Source of the DNA: Prostheceraeus crozeri
Taxonomy: Eukaryota > Platyhelminthes > Polycladida > Euryleptidae
DNA: 64,000 bases
Reading direction: 5' to 3'
Assembly (NCBI GenBank): GCA_907163375.1
Contig: CAJQUW010006388.1
Location: forward strand, 434,001-498,000
How positions within the stretch are numbered: position 1 is the stretch's first letter; each line of letters begins with the position of its first letter. Shown piece by piece: positions 10,927 through 19,903 of the stretch. Both the position numbers and the translations under genes were made by a program. The notes under the pieces are model-generated. The model made no database searches. It was given only the letters and a program-made list of their open reading frames with translations, and was not told where the DNA came from.

Positions 10927-12180
10927 AGTAGTAAGTAAAACTCCACTTCTGGATAGCGCAAGATGGCCGCCATCGCTGACGTCCCCCCCCTCTGGACCGG
11001 CAGAGTGTCGTGGTCGGCCGCCGTGGTGCTTCGGGTCTGACGTCCCCCCCCCCTCTGGTCGACCGTCGTGTAGCGCGCGGTGATGTGGTGTCTAGGTTGG
11101 CGTGGTGTGCCGGCCAGGTTGGCGTGGTGTGCCGGCCAGGTTGGGAGGGTGGACTGTCGTAGCTCACCTGAAAAAATCCTAAGTGTCAGAGTGGCTTTGT
11201 ATGGGTAAAATTTTGAAAATTTTCCAAAGTGTGGAATTTCGACCTGGGACCGTCACCAAAACATTTTTCATCAAATTTCACTGACCTCCCCCCTCTTCTA
11301 ACTTTGGTTCTAGTGAACGGATTTTGTTCGTTCGAGTTGCATTGGAAAGAGGAGAAAAAGCTGCTCGACAACATTTTTTGTTGCGAGTCAATCGGACCAG
11401 TCGTTCAAAAGTTAGAGCGGTTATAAGATTTTAGGTCGGAGCTCACCTGAAAAAATCCTAAGTGTCAGAGTGGCTTTGCATGGGTAAAATTTTGAAAATT
11501 TTCCAAAGTGTGGAATTTCGACCTGGGACCGTCACCAAAACATTTTTCATCAAATTTCACTGACCTCCCCCCTCTTCTAACTTTGGTTCTAGTGAACGGA
11601 TTTTGTTCGTTCGAGTTGCATTGGAAAGAGGAGAAAAAACTGCTCGACAACATTTTTTGTTGCGAGTCAATCGGACCAGTCGTTCAAAAGTTAGAGCGGC
11701 TATAAGATTTTAGGTCGGAGCTCGCTCACCTGAAAAAATCCTAAGTGTCAGAGTGGCTTTGCATGGGTAAAATTTTGAAAATTTTCCAAAGTGTGGAATT
11801 TCGACCTGGGACCGTCACCAAAACATTTTTCATCAAATTTCACTGACCTCCCCCCCCCTCTGGACAGCTAGCTTCGATCTTGGCTTCTAGTGGACGGATT
11901 TTGTCGTGCCATAGCTCGTTTGAAAGCTAAGAGTGAGACAAAGTCAGTGAAAGAAACGGCTTGTTCATATCTGTCTTCGTTTAGATGTGAGGCGCCATTT
12001 AAGATTTTGGGAGACTGTCGAAAAACGACAGAGTTAGAATGTGGCTGGCTTTTGGGCTGTAGCGTCAAAACGAGGCATCGGATGGGAAAACGGAGGCCAG
12101 ATTCGGATTCAGCGTGAAATTCTGCATCTGTATGGTGAGTTTCAAGTCAATCGGAGAGAAAAAGTTTCGCTGACGCCCCC
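10927..12180 (+). repeat. Left terminal inverted repeat region of the Polinton
   Basis: The outer 240 bp is GC-rich with C runs and a 22-bp tandem duplication (near 11094-11138). It is followed by three copies of a roughly 280-bp unit beginning gctcacctgaaaaaatccta (near 11163, 11441 and 11726). The inner part carries a second unit type with agctcgtttgaaagctaaga. The same sequence occurs inverted at the right end. The inner boundary is approximate because the units decay gradually; a diverged piece recurs at 12190-12350. Confidence 0.9.
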
Positions 12181-12487
12181 CCCCCCCGGCACCGATCTTC
12201 CAACTTTGGTTCTAGAGATCGTAGAAAGTCGTGCAATAGCTCGTTTGAAAGCTAAGAGTGAGACAAATTCACTGAAAGAATCGCCTTGTTCCTATCTGTC
12301 TTCGTTTAGATGTGAGACACCATTTAAGATTTTGGGAGACTGACGAAAAACGATAGAGTTAGAATTTCCCAAGAAACAGCTCCAGCGGGCGAATGAAGGC
12401 TCGGATTGGTAAACGGAGGCCAGATTTGGAATCAGCTTGATGTTATTGTCCAATGAGGATCATCATCCAATGAGAATCAAGCATTTT

Positions 12488-12498
12488 TATATAAATAG
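12488..12498 (+). promoter_or_regulatory. TATA box (tatataaatag) of the first Polinton gene
   Basis: A strong TATA element 110 bp before the ATG at 12598, preceded by two ccaatgag motifs (12449-12475). Confidence 0.6.
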
Positions 12499-12597
12499 CG
12501 AGCCTTCCACAGTGAGAATCATTCCATCGTTGAATCACACGAGTGACGGACGCACATTTCCTCTCTCTCTAGTTCCCTATTCTATTATCCAACTAAA

Positions 12598-13372
12598 ATG
12601 GTAAGTCGCTACTTTCCTCCCTCTCCTCCCTTGAACGTAAACTTAATACAATCTTTTCCATTTTCAGGTATCTACTCCATCTGCTGCGCTAGTAGGACAA
12701 AATGGCGGTCAAACGTTACAAGGTTCGCTACGATCAGATCATCTACAACTGAGGCCAGTGGAAGAAAAAACCAAGGTACATAATCCTACACCGCTACAGC
12801 GTAAATTTAAACAAGTCTTGCGTTATGACGATCATGGCGTAGTACTCCAAACGGGAATGCTCCCTTCCACGGATGTCAAGATAATGCACAATCAGTATGG
12901 TGACTACATACTGATCCCCGTGAGTCCGTACATTCGCCACCAACTTGATATTATTGAGGAGTACGTGACATTAAATATGGACATTCCTACTCCTCTTGCT
13001 CAAGAGTGGAAGGCGAGAGATGAAAAGGATACTCCCTATAGAAAGATTTGGGATGGTAATCACATTTGCCTACCGGTATCACATTGGTGCACTTACTATA
13101 AGAAGGAGGGAGATCATTCAACACCCATCACATGCGACGAGCTCGGAGAAGGTACTTGGGATATCCTTTTCAAAGTGAATGGGCTATATTATGGTCGGCA
13201 TAAGGATAATAAAATAGCCTCTCTCTCCATGCATATGGAATCCATCCTATATATTCCAAAACCACCCAACGTGGACGACATAATTGATCAAATCCTTAAC
13301 AGCAGTAGTACGAAGCGCAAGTCGGAGAAGAATGCTGCATCAAACCGCAAATCAAAGAAGGAGAATTACTAG
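12598..13372 (+). CDS. Polinton protein of unknown function, possibly nucleic-acid binding
   Basis: The open frame from 12758 encodes about 204 residues. A spliced start is likely: the ATG at 12598 is followed at once by a donor (gtaagt), and an acceptor (ttttcag) ends at 12667, giving a 67-nt intron with frame kept. The middle of the protein is a predicted beta-rich domain (GDYILIPVSPYIRHQL, then IWDGNHICLPVSHWCTYY and ILFKVNGLYYGRH), and the tail is basic (KRKSEKN). The layout would fit an OB-fold single-strand-binding protein, but that is a guess. It is the first gene inside the left terminal repeat. Confidence 0.6.
12601..12667 (+). other. Predicted 67-nt intron directly after the start codon
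   Basis: gtaagt at the 5' end and ttttcag at the 3' end. It aligns without gaps to the first intron of PolB (28711-28777), which is also 67 nt. Confidence 0.6.
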
Positions 13373-13409
13373 TCCTTTCCTAACTCTACCCTATGACAAT
13401 TCGCTTATG

Positions 13410-13532
13410 TGCTTTGAGTGTCGTAGACGTGGTCTTATTAGATACATTTTACTTCTTCGTTGCCATCATATCATTTGTGTATTTTGTCGTGAAAAGCATC
13501 GATGTAATTCTTCATTTTGTAATATGTTATAG
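13410..13532 (+). CDS. Mini zinc-finger (RING-like) protein, 40 residues
   Basis: Begins MCFECRRRGLIRYILL. The metal-ligand pattern is C-x2-C-x13-C-x-H-x2-C-x2-C followed by two further Cys. The same spacing occurs in the RING-like protein at 14613-14939. It lies between the unknown gene and the exonuclease-like gene. Such small virus-encoded RING-like proteins often act in ubiquitin transfer, but no function can be shown here. Confidence 0.45.
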   Translation, partial: CFECRRRGLIRYILLLRCHHIICVFCREKHRCNSSFCNML

Positions 13533-13584
13533 AACGTTTCCTTAGATGTGTAAATTTCCGTTTTAGGCTTCTATCATCATTTTT

Positions 13585-14115
13585 ATGGATTGTGAGGGTG
13601 AACCTGTACAGGAGCTCAGTGCTATTGCTATGAACAATTGGACATATCAGATTGTCAGTGTCTATCATCAGCATGCCAACTGCAATCCCAATGTTGATCA
13701 ATGGGCGAGAAAACACATTCATGGACTTCATCTGAAATATTTGCAAGACTATGGCTTTTCTTGTGACAGTGCTCTTCCTATTGACTTTAAACGATGGTTA
13801 GCTGCTTTCAATGTTATACGCATCTTTTGTAATAATCCTGGTAAGGAGAGGAAAGTATTTCCTAATTTAATCATTGATGATATTTTGCTCCCACCTTGGG
13901 ATAGTAGAGTGAATCAACATTATCATGAAGTCACGAAACGTTTTAAGGATTTGTGTGTTCCTATTTGGTCTGTTCGTTGTAGTAGCTACATTCATAACCA
14001 ATGCTTCTTTCCTCCTTACCTCAGCACTGCCAAAGTCCTGTATGGTTATCATTGCTCGCTGTATGATAGTTACCAGCTGTATCTATTTTATCTCTTTCAA
14101 ACCATTGATTTATAA
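13585..14115 (+). CDS. DEDD-type exonuclease-like protein of the Polinton
   Basis: 176 residues starting MDCEGEPVQELSAIAMN. The opening matches the Exo I motif of DEDD nucleases (hydrophobic strand, D-x-E-G, then a conserved Pro and Glu). HCSLYD near the C-terminus fits the H-x4-D Exo III motif of the DEDDh branch. It is separate from the exonuclease domain within PolB. Family assignment is by motif only, and the Exo II Asp cannot be placed with confidence. A conserved protein of other function remains possible. Confidence 0.45.
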   Translation: MDCEGEPVQELSAIAMNNWTYQIVSVYHQHANCNPNVDQWARKHIHGLHLKYLQDYGFSCDSALPIDFKRWLAAFNVIRIFCNNPGKERKVFPNLIIDDILLPPWDSRVNQHYHEVTKRFKDLCVPIWSVRCSSYIHNQCFFPPYLSTAKVLYGYHCSLYDSYQLYLFYLFQTIDL

Positions 14116-14199
14116 TGCATGCTTGTTACCGTTATTCAATAAATGTTACTATGAGAAGAGTTGTTTTCATGTAATGGATGGGTTAGTTAAAGGGCGATC

Positions 14200-14610
14200 A
14201 TGTCTTTCTCAAACGACTGCGGAACATTACATTTTCATAGGCAAAGTTTAAAAGGAGCTGTTCAAGATTATGTGATAAATTTTCATAAAGATGAGACCGA
14301 CATCGAAGCAGTGGTCAATGATGCTAGCACTCTATTTCTAGAGTTAATGAATACATTCTCTGATAGCATTGTCATGGCGCGATTAGTTGCGAAAATTAAG
14401 TTTAGTCATTTTGGAAAGGAAGAGGTGGAAAGTCGCTCTTTCCATTTTGCTTCTTATTCAATGGAAGTGGTAGATCACCCCGAAGAATTTTTTAAAAGAC
14501 ATATGATAAAAATTGCTGAACGTCTTAACGCATTTAACCATCATGGTAGCAGTCTAGTGATTGAAGCGATTTCAGATATTCACATTCAACTTTCCATAAA
14601 GAAAAATTGA
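14200..14610 (+). CDS. Stand-alone relative of the PolB N-terminal domain
   Basis: 136 residues. The stretch SRSFHFASYSMEVVDHPEEF followed by FKRHMIKIAERLNAF and SSLVIEAISDIHIQL parallels the N-terminal domain of this element's own PolB (RIQFHVPSSSATEVVDCESW, FNQRDSALIFDGVDSAIFKI). That domain is also known in front of other transposon proteins. Here it ends where PolB goes on to its NVDCKSQCFKYAV segment. The gene overlaps no neighbour and sits directly before the RING-like gene. Function unknown; it may regulate or compete with PolB. Confidence 0.55.
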   Translation: MSFSNDCGTLHFHRQSLKGAVQDYVINFHKDETDIEAVVNDASTLFLELMNTFSDSIVMARLVAKIKFSHFGKEEVESRSFHFASYSMEVVDHPEEFFKRHMIKIAERLNAFNHHGSSLVIEAISDIHIQLSIKKN

Positions 14611-14612
14611 AA

Positions 14613-14939
14613 ATGCAGTGGTACTTGATTGTAGCACAACTGGTTTTCGAGCTATGTCTGCTCACTCTCGAAGTATATTCCTTCTGTACATGTGTCTATT
14701 ATTTAGAAAAGGCTAGCAAATTCATATCTTCAAAAAGACTTGCTATAGACGTTACCAGTAACGGTGAAACTATGTGTTGTGATGTATGTAAGCGAAAGGA
14801 TGGAAATGAAAAGCGCATCTTCAAGAGATGTAAGCATGCTTTTTGTCAACGCTGTTTCATACGTAATTGCATTCAACTTTGCAAATGTAACCACTGTGAC
14901 ATTGCTCATTTCGAGTGTCACTTATGTCGCAATAGTTAG
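14613..14939 (+). CDS. Membrane-anchored RING-like zinc-finger protein
   Basis: 108 residues from the ATG at 14613. Residues 1-35 form a hydrophobic segment (YLIVAQLVFELCLLTLEVYS) likely to cross a membrane. The C-terminal half has CCDVCKRKDGN, RCKHAFCQRC and CNHC...CHLC, i.e. C-x2-C-x13-C-x-H-x2-C-x2-C plus another CC pair, as in RING fingers. Virus-borne E3-ligase-like proteins of this kind often target host membrane proteins; that role is inferred from architecture only. Confidence 0.6.
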   Translation: MQWYLIVAQLVFELCLLTLEVYSFCTCVYYLEKASKFISSKRLAIDVTSNGETMCCDVCKRKDGNEKRIFKRCKHAFCQRCFIRNCIQLCKCNHCDIAHFECHLCRNS

Positions 14940-14990
14940 TACCTATGCAAATGTGGTAAAGATAGGTTTTAGCAAAGACTAACACGGAAA

Positions 14991-15347
14991 ATGGCGAAAC
15001 GTAAAATGGCGAAACGTAAAAGTCAAAAGTTTTCTTCAGCCATTCAAGCTCTCCGACGAATGAAAGCAAATCAGCGATACAATGCTATATGACATGCCAA
15101 CGATAAATTCATTCATGAAATTATTTCTCATGTGAGAAAGTTGAGGACGAAGAAATTAGCGCCAAAACAACGAAAGTTACTTAAGCGATATGCTACAAAA
15201 TTGCGGTTCATCTCCAATCCTAAAGTCACCCTTCAAAGAAAGAGGAAAACGCTAACACAAAAGGGCGGTTTCCTTTCAGCAATACTTCCAATGATAGCTC
15301 CTGCCGTGGGCAACCTATTGGGAAATATCTTTGGCTCTAAGCGTTAA
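14991..15347 (+). pseudogene. Small basic core-type Polinton protein, apparently broken
   Basis: The region codes for a very basic segment rich in Lys and Arg, followed by a C-terminal glycine-rich hydrophobic tail (GGFLSAILPMIAPAVGNLLG). This layout is shared by adenovirus-like minor core and membrane-active proteins of Polintons and adintoviruses. A GG pair at the junction resembles an adenain cleavage site. The gene looks broken about once. It directly precedes the packaging ATPase. Confidence 0.55.
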
Positions 15348-15640
15348 TTATGCAAATGTTGAGTCTCAAAGTAATAAAATGGATTTCAGACTTCAATGTG
15401 ATAAAGTTCTGACTGTATCAGGTCCATCTCATGCAGGTAAAACTGTTTTCACGCTGAAATTGTTTTCACGCTGTGGGCAACCTATTGGGTAATATCTTTG
15501 GCTCTAAGCGTTAATTATGCAAATGTTGAATCTCAAAGTAATAAAATGGATTTCAGACTTCAATGTGATAAAGTTCTGACTGTATCAGGTCCATCTCATG
15601 CAGGTAAAACTGTTTTCACGCTGAATTTATTGGATAAAAG
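15306..15640. repeat. Local tandem duplication of about 168 bp
   Basis: Two adjacent near-identical copies of a segment beginning gtgggcaacctattggg (near 15306 and 15474) span the end of the core-type gene and the start of the ATPase gene. High identity between the copies suggests a recent event. Confidence 0.85.
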
Positions 15641-16163
15641 AAGGGAGTTGTTTAAGGAACCTATCAATCGAGTGATTTGGTGTTATGGTATTTATCAACC
15701 GTCGCTGTTTCAGGAATTGCAAAGTCGCAACTTTATTCGGCATGAAGGAATTATTCCAGTGGATAAACTTCAGTCTAATGATGTTGTTGTATTGGATGAT
15801 TTATTAAAAGAAAGTAAGAATTCAAAAGATGTTACAGATATGTTCACTCGCGCAGCACACCATAAAAGGTGCTTTATCATCTATATCACACAAAATTTGT
15901 TTCCTGATGGAAAAGAAGCTCGTACACGAAACCTGAATACACACTATTATGCTATTTTCAAGAATCCGCGAGATAAAAGTCAATTTGAAATTTTAGCGCG
16001 ACAAGTTGCACCGAGAGGATCAAAAGCCTTAATTGAAATTTTTCAAGCAGCTACTGAAAAACCATACGGTTACTTATTCATTGACTTTACGCAAGAGTGT
16101 CCGGAAGAATTTAGATTTCGAAGTGATATTTTGAAAACTCCCATGATTATCTACAAACTATGA
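15546..16163 (+). CDS. Polinton packaging ATPase (FtsK/HerA-type)
   Basis: 205 residues from the ATG at 15546. The Walker A loop GPSHAGKT lies at residues 15-22, Walker B NDVVVLDDLL near residue 80, and a conserved YITQNLF follows. These are hallmarks of the A32-like genome-packaging ATPases of adenovirus-like and Polinton viruses, which pump DNA into capsids. Its stop overlaps the next gene's ATG (ctATGA), indicating tight packing. An alternative upstream start is not an ATG. Confidence 0.9.
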   Translation: MDFRLQCDKVLTVSGPSHAGKTVFTLNLLDKRRELFKEPINRVIWCYGIYQPSLFQELQSRNFIRHEGIIPVDKLQSNDVVVLDDLLKESKNSKDVTDMFTRAAHHKRCFIIYITQNLFPDGKEARTRNLNTHYYAIFKNPRDKSQFEILARQVAPRGSKALIEIFQAATEKPYGYLFIDFTQECPEEFRFRSDILKTPMIIYKL

Positions 16164-16852
16164 GTTCTTATTCTCGCATGATTGTTATTCCTCAGGATGA
16201 ATATGTACAATTGACTGCCATGCAGCAAGTAAAGCAACCTCTTGCAAATCAAATGTATAGGAAAGAAATAGATTATCAGCAAAATGTTCACATCAAAGAT
16301 CCACATCGTGCTGTATTATTACAATCAGAAACTATTAAGCAATTGAAAAACTTGAAGAATAAGATGCATGACTCTGTATCGACTGCTACACCTTTAGCAT
16401 CTCGCGCACATGCCATATCTCTTTTCAACAGTATTGAACCCCATCTCAATGTAAATGATAGAGGAGAAATCATTACAGATGAAAATAAAGTGATTGATGC
16501 TTCACGTTATGAAGACTTGATTCAGTATGCGACACGTAGAAAGCGCCGTCAGGGCTATGTTCCACCTGGTTGGTCATACTTTTTTAAACCATTGAAAAAG
16601 CATAATGCGCCAAAATTTGCTTTAAATAATGAGACATTGAAAGAACTTGATTCAACAGTGGCTACTGCTCAAATGCTTCAGGCGATGAAAATGCCAACAA
16701 ATTGGTTTAAGACGTCACCTGCTACATCCCCTCCCACACTCACAAAGCAAACAAGAGGAAGAACTCGACGTAGATCTACATCACCACTAAAACTAGTAAA
16801 AGGAAAACGTAAAACAGCTCCTCCTAGGAAATACATGTTCTCAGACTATTAA
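16160..16852 (+). CDS. Conserved Polinton protein, unknown function
   Basis: 230 residues overlapping the ATPase stop by four bases. The middle has a ground-pattern of helices, then RYEDLIQYATRRKRRQGYVP. The C-terminus is strongly basic (TRGRTRRRSTSPLKLVKGKR) and may bind DNA. Polintons carry a small conserved protein in this neighbourhood (PX/PY/PW group), but I cannot say which. It is probably expressed with the ATPase as a late gene. Confidence 0.6.
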   Translation: MSSYSRMIVIPQDEYVQLTAMQQVKQPLANQMYRKEIDYQQNVHIKDPHRAVLLQSETIKQLKNLKNKMHDSVSTATPLASRAHAISLFNSIEPHLNVNDRGEIITDENKVIDASRYEDLIQYATRRKRRQGYVPPGWSYFFKPLKKHNAPKFALNNETLKELDSTVATAQMLQAMKMPTNWFKTSPATSPPTLTKQTRGRTRRRSTSPLKLVKGKRKTAPPRKYMFSDY

Positions 16853-16853
16853 T

Positions 16854-17069
16854 ATGAAGCAGATGTGTTGCTTGCCATGCAATGAGCCGCCAGAGGTGAA
16901 TGTCGTTGTCACTTGCACTTGCTGCGCCAGCTCTCATAATGAAACCCCTAAGCAATGTGAACACGATCGCAAAACCGCTAAAGCTAAATGCTGCAGTTGT
17001 TGTAAATGTAGAAAGGCAAGAAAACAAAAAGATGAGAAGGAGGAAAAAGAGTCAGTCGTCATCGACTGA
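16854..17069 (+). CDS. Small cysteine-rich protein overlapping the integrase frame
   Basis: 71 residues starting one base after the previous stop. Fifteen Cys are arranged in pairs (MCCLPC, CTCCASS, CCSCCKC), followed by a charged tail. It overlaps the start of the integrase gene in another frame by about 40 bp past the integrase ATG at 17032. Cys density that high is unlikely by chance. Metal binding is plausible, but no known family is recognised. Confidence 0.45.
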   Translation: MKQMCCLPCNEPPEVNVVVTCTCCASSHNETPKQCEHDRKTAKAKCCSCCKCRKARKQKDEKEEKESVVID

Positions 17070-18126
17070 ACGTTTGAAGTCAATCTATTATGATGTAAAA
17101 CATCCGGCAGGATTTGCATCTATCAAGAAATTATCAAAAGCGAGTGGGCTTCCACAATCACAAGTGAAACGATGGTTAAAGGGTCAGGCTACCTATACAC
17201 TCCACAAACAAGCGAAAAAGAAGTACCGCACCCGCCATTATATTGTTCATGACATCGATGAACAGTGGCAAGCAGATTTGTGCGATGTTGCCTCCATTTC
17301 AAAACATAACTCGGGTAATAATTTTATTTTAACCGTCATTGATATTTTCTCGCGTTATGCGTGGGCTCAACCTTTAAAAACTAAAGAAGGGAAAGGAGTA
17401 GCAAAAGCATTCCAAACAATTTTTCGAGAAGGTCGGATTCCAAAAAGAATTCAGAGTGATCAAGGAAAAGAGTTTGAAAATCAGCATGTGACAAGATTAT
17501 TTGAGAGGCATGACATTGAGTTGTTTAGTGTAAAGAGTGCTTATAAAGCTGCACTCGTTGAACGTTTTAATCGCACATTAAAAAATCGCTTGTGGCGACA
17601 TTTTACTGCCAACTTGACACAAAATTGGACAAAGGTTCTACAAGATACACTCCATGCCTACAATCACTCTATCCATCGTTCTATTGGACTCAGACCAGTA
17701 GATGTAAATGCTGACAATGTAGATAAAGTGCGCGAATCATTCCAACGTAAACGCACTCATGTGAAAAGTGATGTGAAAATTGGTGATAAAGTTCGTATCT
17801 CAAAAGTGAAAAGTGTTTTTGCTAAAGGGTACCTTCCGAATTGGACAGAGGAGGTATTTACAGTATCAAGGATTAATCAAAAAGACTCTCCAACCACCTA
17901 CAAGTTGAAAGATTACGATAATGAAGAAATTGAGGGTATCTTTTACCGCGATGAGACTGAGGTTGAGGTAGTCACTGAAAGTGAAACATATTTGGTAGAG
18001 AAAATCATTCGATGTGAAAAACGGCAAGGTGAAGAATGGTGTCTTGTTAAATGGACTGGTTATCCTTCAAGTATGAACTCTTGGATGCGTCGTGCTGACA
18101 TCTTTCATCTAAGTGATCGACAGTGA
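17032..18126 (+). CDS. Polinton integrase, retroviral type, with chromodomain
   Basis: 364 residues from the ATG at 17032; an earlier ATG in frame (16900) would overlap the Cys-rich gene. An N-terminal helical DNA-binding part is followed by the DDE core: WQADLCDV (first Asp), IQSDQGKEFEN (second Asp), ALVERFNRTLKNRLW (Glu). A C-terminal chromodomain follows (YLVEKIIRCEK, WCLVKWTGYPSSMNSW), which in related elements steers integration to modified histones. It makes the 6-bp staggered cut seen as agagcc. Confidence 0.95.
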   Translation: MRRRKKSQSSSTERLKSIYYDVKHPAGFASIKKLSKASGLPQSQVKRWLKGQATYTLHKQAKKKYRTRHYIVHDIDEQWQADLCDVASISKHNSGNNFILTVIDIFSRYAWAQPLKTKEGKGVAKAFQTIFREGRIPKRIQSDQGKEFENQHVTRLFERHDIELFSVKSAYKAALVERFNRTLKNRLWRHFTANLTQNWTKVLQDTLHAYNHSIHRSIGLRPVDVNADNVDKVRESFQRKRTHVKSDVKIGDKVRISKVKSVFAKGYLPNWTEEVFTVSRINQKDSPTTYKLKDYDNEEIEGIFYRDETEVEVVTESETYLVEKIIRCEKRQGEEWCLVKWTGYPSSMNSWMRRADIFHLSDRQ

Positions 18127-18167
18127 TTCATGCAAAGTTGTAACTAACAATGTTTAGGGTTTGAGCT

Positions 18168-18623
18168 ATGAATCCAACTGCCTCATTTTATTCACGACCC
18201 TCCTATGTAAGTGGCGGAGGACAAATTTACATCGGCGCTCGCCGCCAACGTGGAGGTAGCATACTTGGTGCACTGAAATCTGTTGTAGCACCTCTCATAT
18301 CCAATGTCGGTAGATCTTTAAAACGAAATGTTTTAAGTAATGCCGTTGGCTTTGCTGGTGATGTTGCTAGTGATCTTTCCAGAGGTAGACGTTTTAAGAG
18401 CAGTTTGTTGAATCGTGGGAAGGAACGCGGTTTAAAAACATTGAAGCAGACCTTTGCTGGTGTTACTCAAGGAAAGAAATCACCTAAACGAATGAATGAA
18501 GGAAGGAGGAAACATCGCGGAGCTGGTAAGGTGCGATCTTCAGTCAAAAGGCATTCACGCAAACGTCGCAGAGGCTCTAATCATTCATCAGGCGCTAAAC
18601 GACGACGCTGCTATAACTTCTAA
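18168..18623 (+). CDS. Basic virion core/minor capsid-type protein
   Basis: 151 residues. After a Ser/Tyr-rich start comes RRQRGGSILGALKSVVAP, a GG-containing site like adenain substrates. An amphipathic glycine-rich segment follows, then a very basic tail (RRKHRGAG, RKRRRGSNH). It resembles adenovirus core and pVI-like proteins that condense DNA and disrupt membranes. It lies between the integrase and the major capsid gene, as in many Polintons. Confidence 0.6.
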   Translation: MNPTASFYSRPSYVSGGGQIYIGARRQRGGSILGALKSVVAPLISNVGRSLKRNVLSNAVGFAGDVASDLSRGRRFKSSLLNRGKERGLKTLKQTFAGVTQGKKSPKRMNEGRRKHRGAGKVRSSVKRHSRKRRRGSNHSSGAKRRRCYNF

Positions 18624-18625
18624 TC

Positions 18626-19903
18626 ATGGAGTGTAAAACTTCCGATTTTTGTTTGTTTGATCAACAAGCCATACAGACAGATATTCTTAGTTCAAGTATA
18701 GTAGATTATCATCCTCGAACAGCTGAGAATGCTGGCCCCATTGAATTTGTTATTCCTGGTGGTAGTGATGACTATATAGATTTGAGTTATGCGATGCTTG
18801 ATTTGAGGTTTAGAATTCACCGAGCAGATGGAACTGCTATTGGCGATGCACATAAAGTTGGACTGAACAATTTACCATTGACTACATTACTTCGCGATGT
18901 TTCTCTAACGATTGGAGAGCAGCAGGTGGAAGGTGGTCAAAGCGATTATCCCTATAAATCATATTTCAATCATGTATCACAGTTTCATCCAGCAGCACAA
19001 AAAAGTCATATGGAAGCCATGGGATGGTACAGAGATGAAGCAGGAAAATTTGATGTTGAAACAAACAGTGGCTTTGTAAAGCGATCTGCTATGATTAAAG
19101 ATAGTAAAGTATGTCAGCTATATGGTCCGCTGAATTTAGACTTCTTTAGACAGTCAAAGTTTTTACTCTGTAATACCAGCATGCGACTCAAGCTGACATT
19201 GAATAAGCCTGAATTTGCGCTGAATGCATTTGCTAAAGTTGACAATTTTAGAATTCATGTGGAAGATATTGCACTTTACATTCGTCGAGTAGTACCGAAT
19301 CCAAGTGTCATTAGAGGGCATGCTGAAAGCCTTAACCGCCAAAATGCCATTTACCCCGTTCAGCATACAAAGCTTCTCACCTTTACAATTCCGAAAGATC
19401 AAAAGAGTTTCATGAAAGATGGCCTCTTTCCATCGGAAGCACCGAAGCTCCTCATGGTGGCAATGGTTGAAAATGATGCATTTAATGGTAATATAAAGAA
19501 GAATCCTTTCAATTTTAAACACAATCAGTTAAGTGAAATTGCTTTACGTGTAAATGGTGTGAGTCATCCTGGTCCACCCTACAAACCAGATTTTGCTTCG
19601 GATCAATTTATGCGCAGTTATGTTGATTTTATGGATGTCTTTGGCTTTTACAATACGGATGACACCAACGGACTGACTATGAAAGAGTTTAAGAGTGGAT
19701 ATACTATTTATGCATTTGATTTGACTGCTGACAGAGATATTAGTGCACCCTATCGTCAAGCGAACGTGCCTCATAATATTCGTTTGGATTTGACGTTCAA
19801 AAGAACACTACCTGAGACGATCAATGTATTAATTTATGCAGTCTTCGATTCAAATATTGAAATTACAAAGTATCGTGACGTGATTCTTCAGTATAATCGT
19901 TAA
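18626..19903 (+). CDS. Polinton major capsid protein (double jelly-roll, hexon-like)
   Basis: 425 residues, two bases after the preceding stop. It shows the conserved Polinton capsid landmarks: an N-terminal PIEFVIPGGSDDYIDLSYAM strand, QVEGGQSDYPYKSYF, NTSMRLKLTLNK, and a C-terminal NIRLDLTFKRTLPETINVLI. The same protein family is found as isolated fossils in animal genomes. It forms the icosahedral shell. Its stop overlaps the protease start (taATGA), so the two genes are tightly coupled. Confidence 0.85.
   Translation: MECKTSDFCLFDQQAIQTDILSSSIVDYHPRTAENAGPIEFVIPGGSDDYIDLSYAMLDLRFRIHRADGTAIGDAHKVGLNNLPLTTLLRDVSLTIGEQQVEGGQSDYPYKSYFNHVSQFHPAAQKSHMEAMGWYRDEAGKFDVETNSGFVKRSAMIKDSKVCQLYGPLNLDFFRQSKFLLCNTSMRLKLTLNKPEFALNAFAKVDNFRIHVEDIALYIRRVVPNPSVIRGHAESLNRQNAIYPVQHTKLLTFTIPKDQKSFMKDGLFPSEAPKLLMVAMVENDAFNGNIKKNPFNFKHNQLSEIALRVNGVSHPGPPYKPDFASDQFMRSYVDFMDVFGFYNTDDTNGLTMKEFKSGYTIYAFDLTADRDISAPYRQANVPHNIRLDLTFKRTLPETINVLIYAVFDSNIEITKYRDVILQYNR

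Noticed and set aside
11186-11705. Short reading frames in the Polinton ends, both strands
   Set aside because: They recur only because the 280-bp units repeat; the same frames appear in the right end. Composition is not protein-like.
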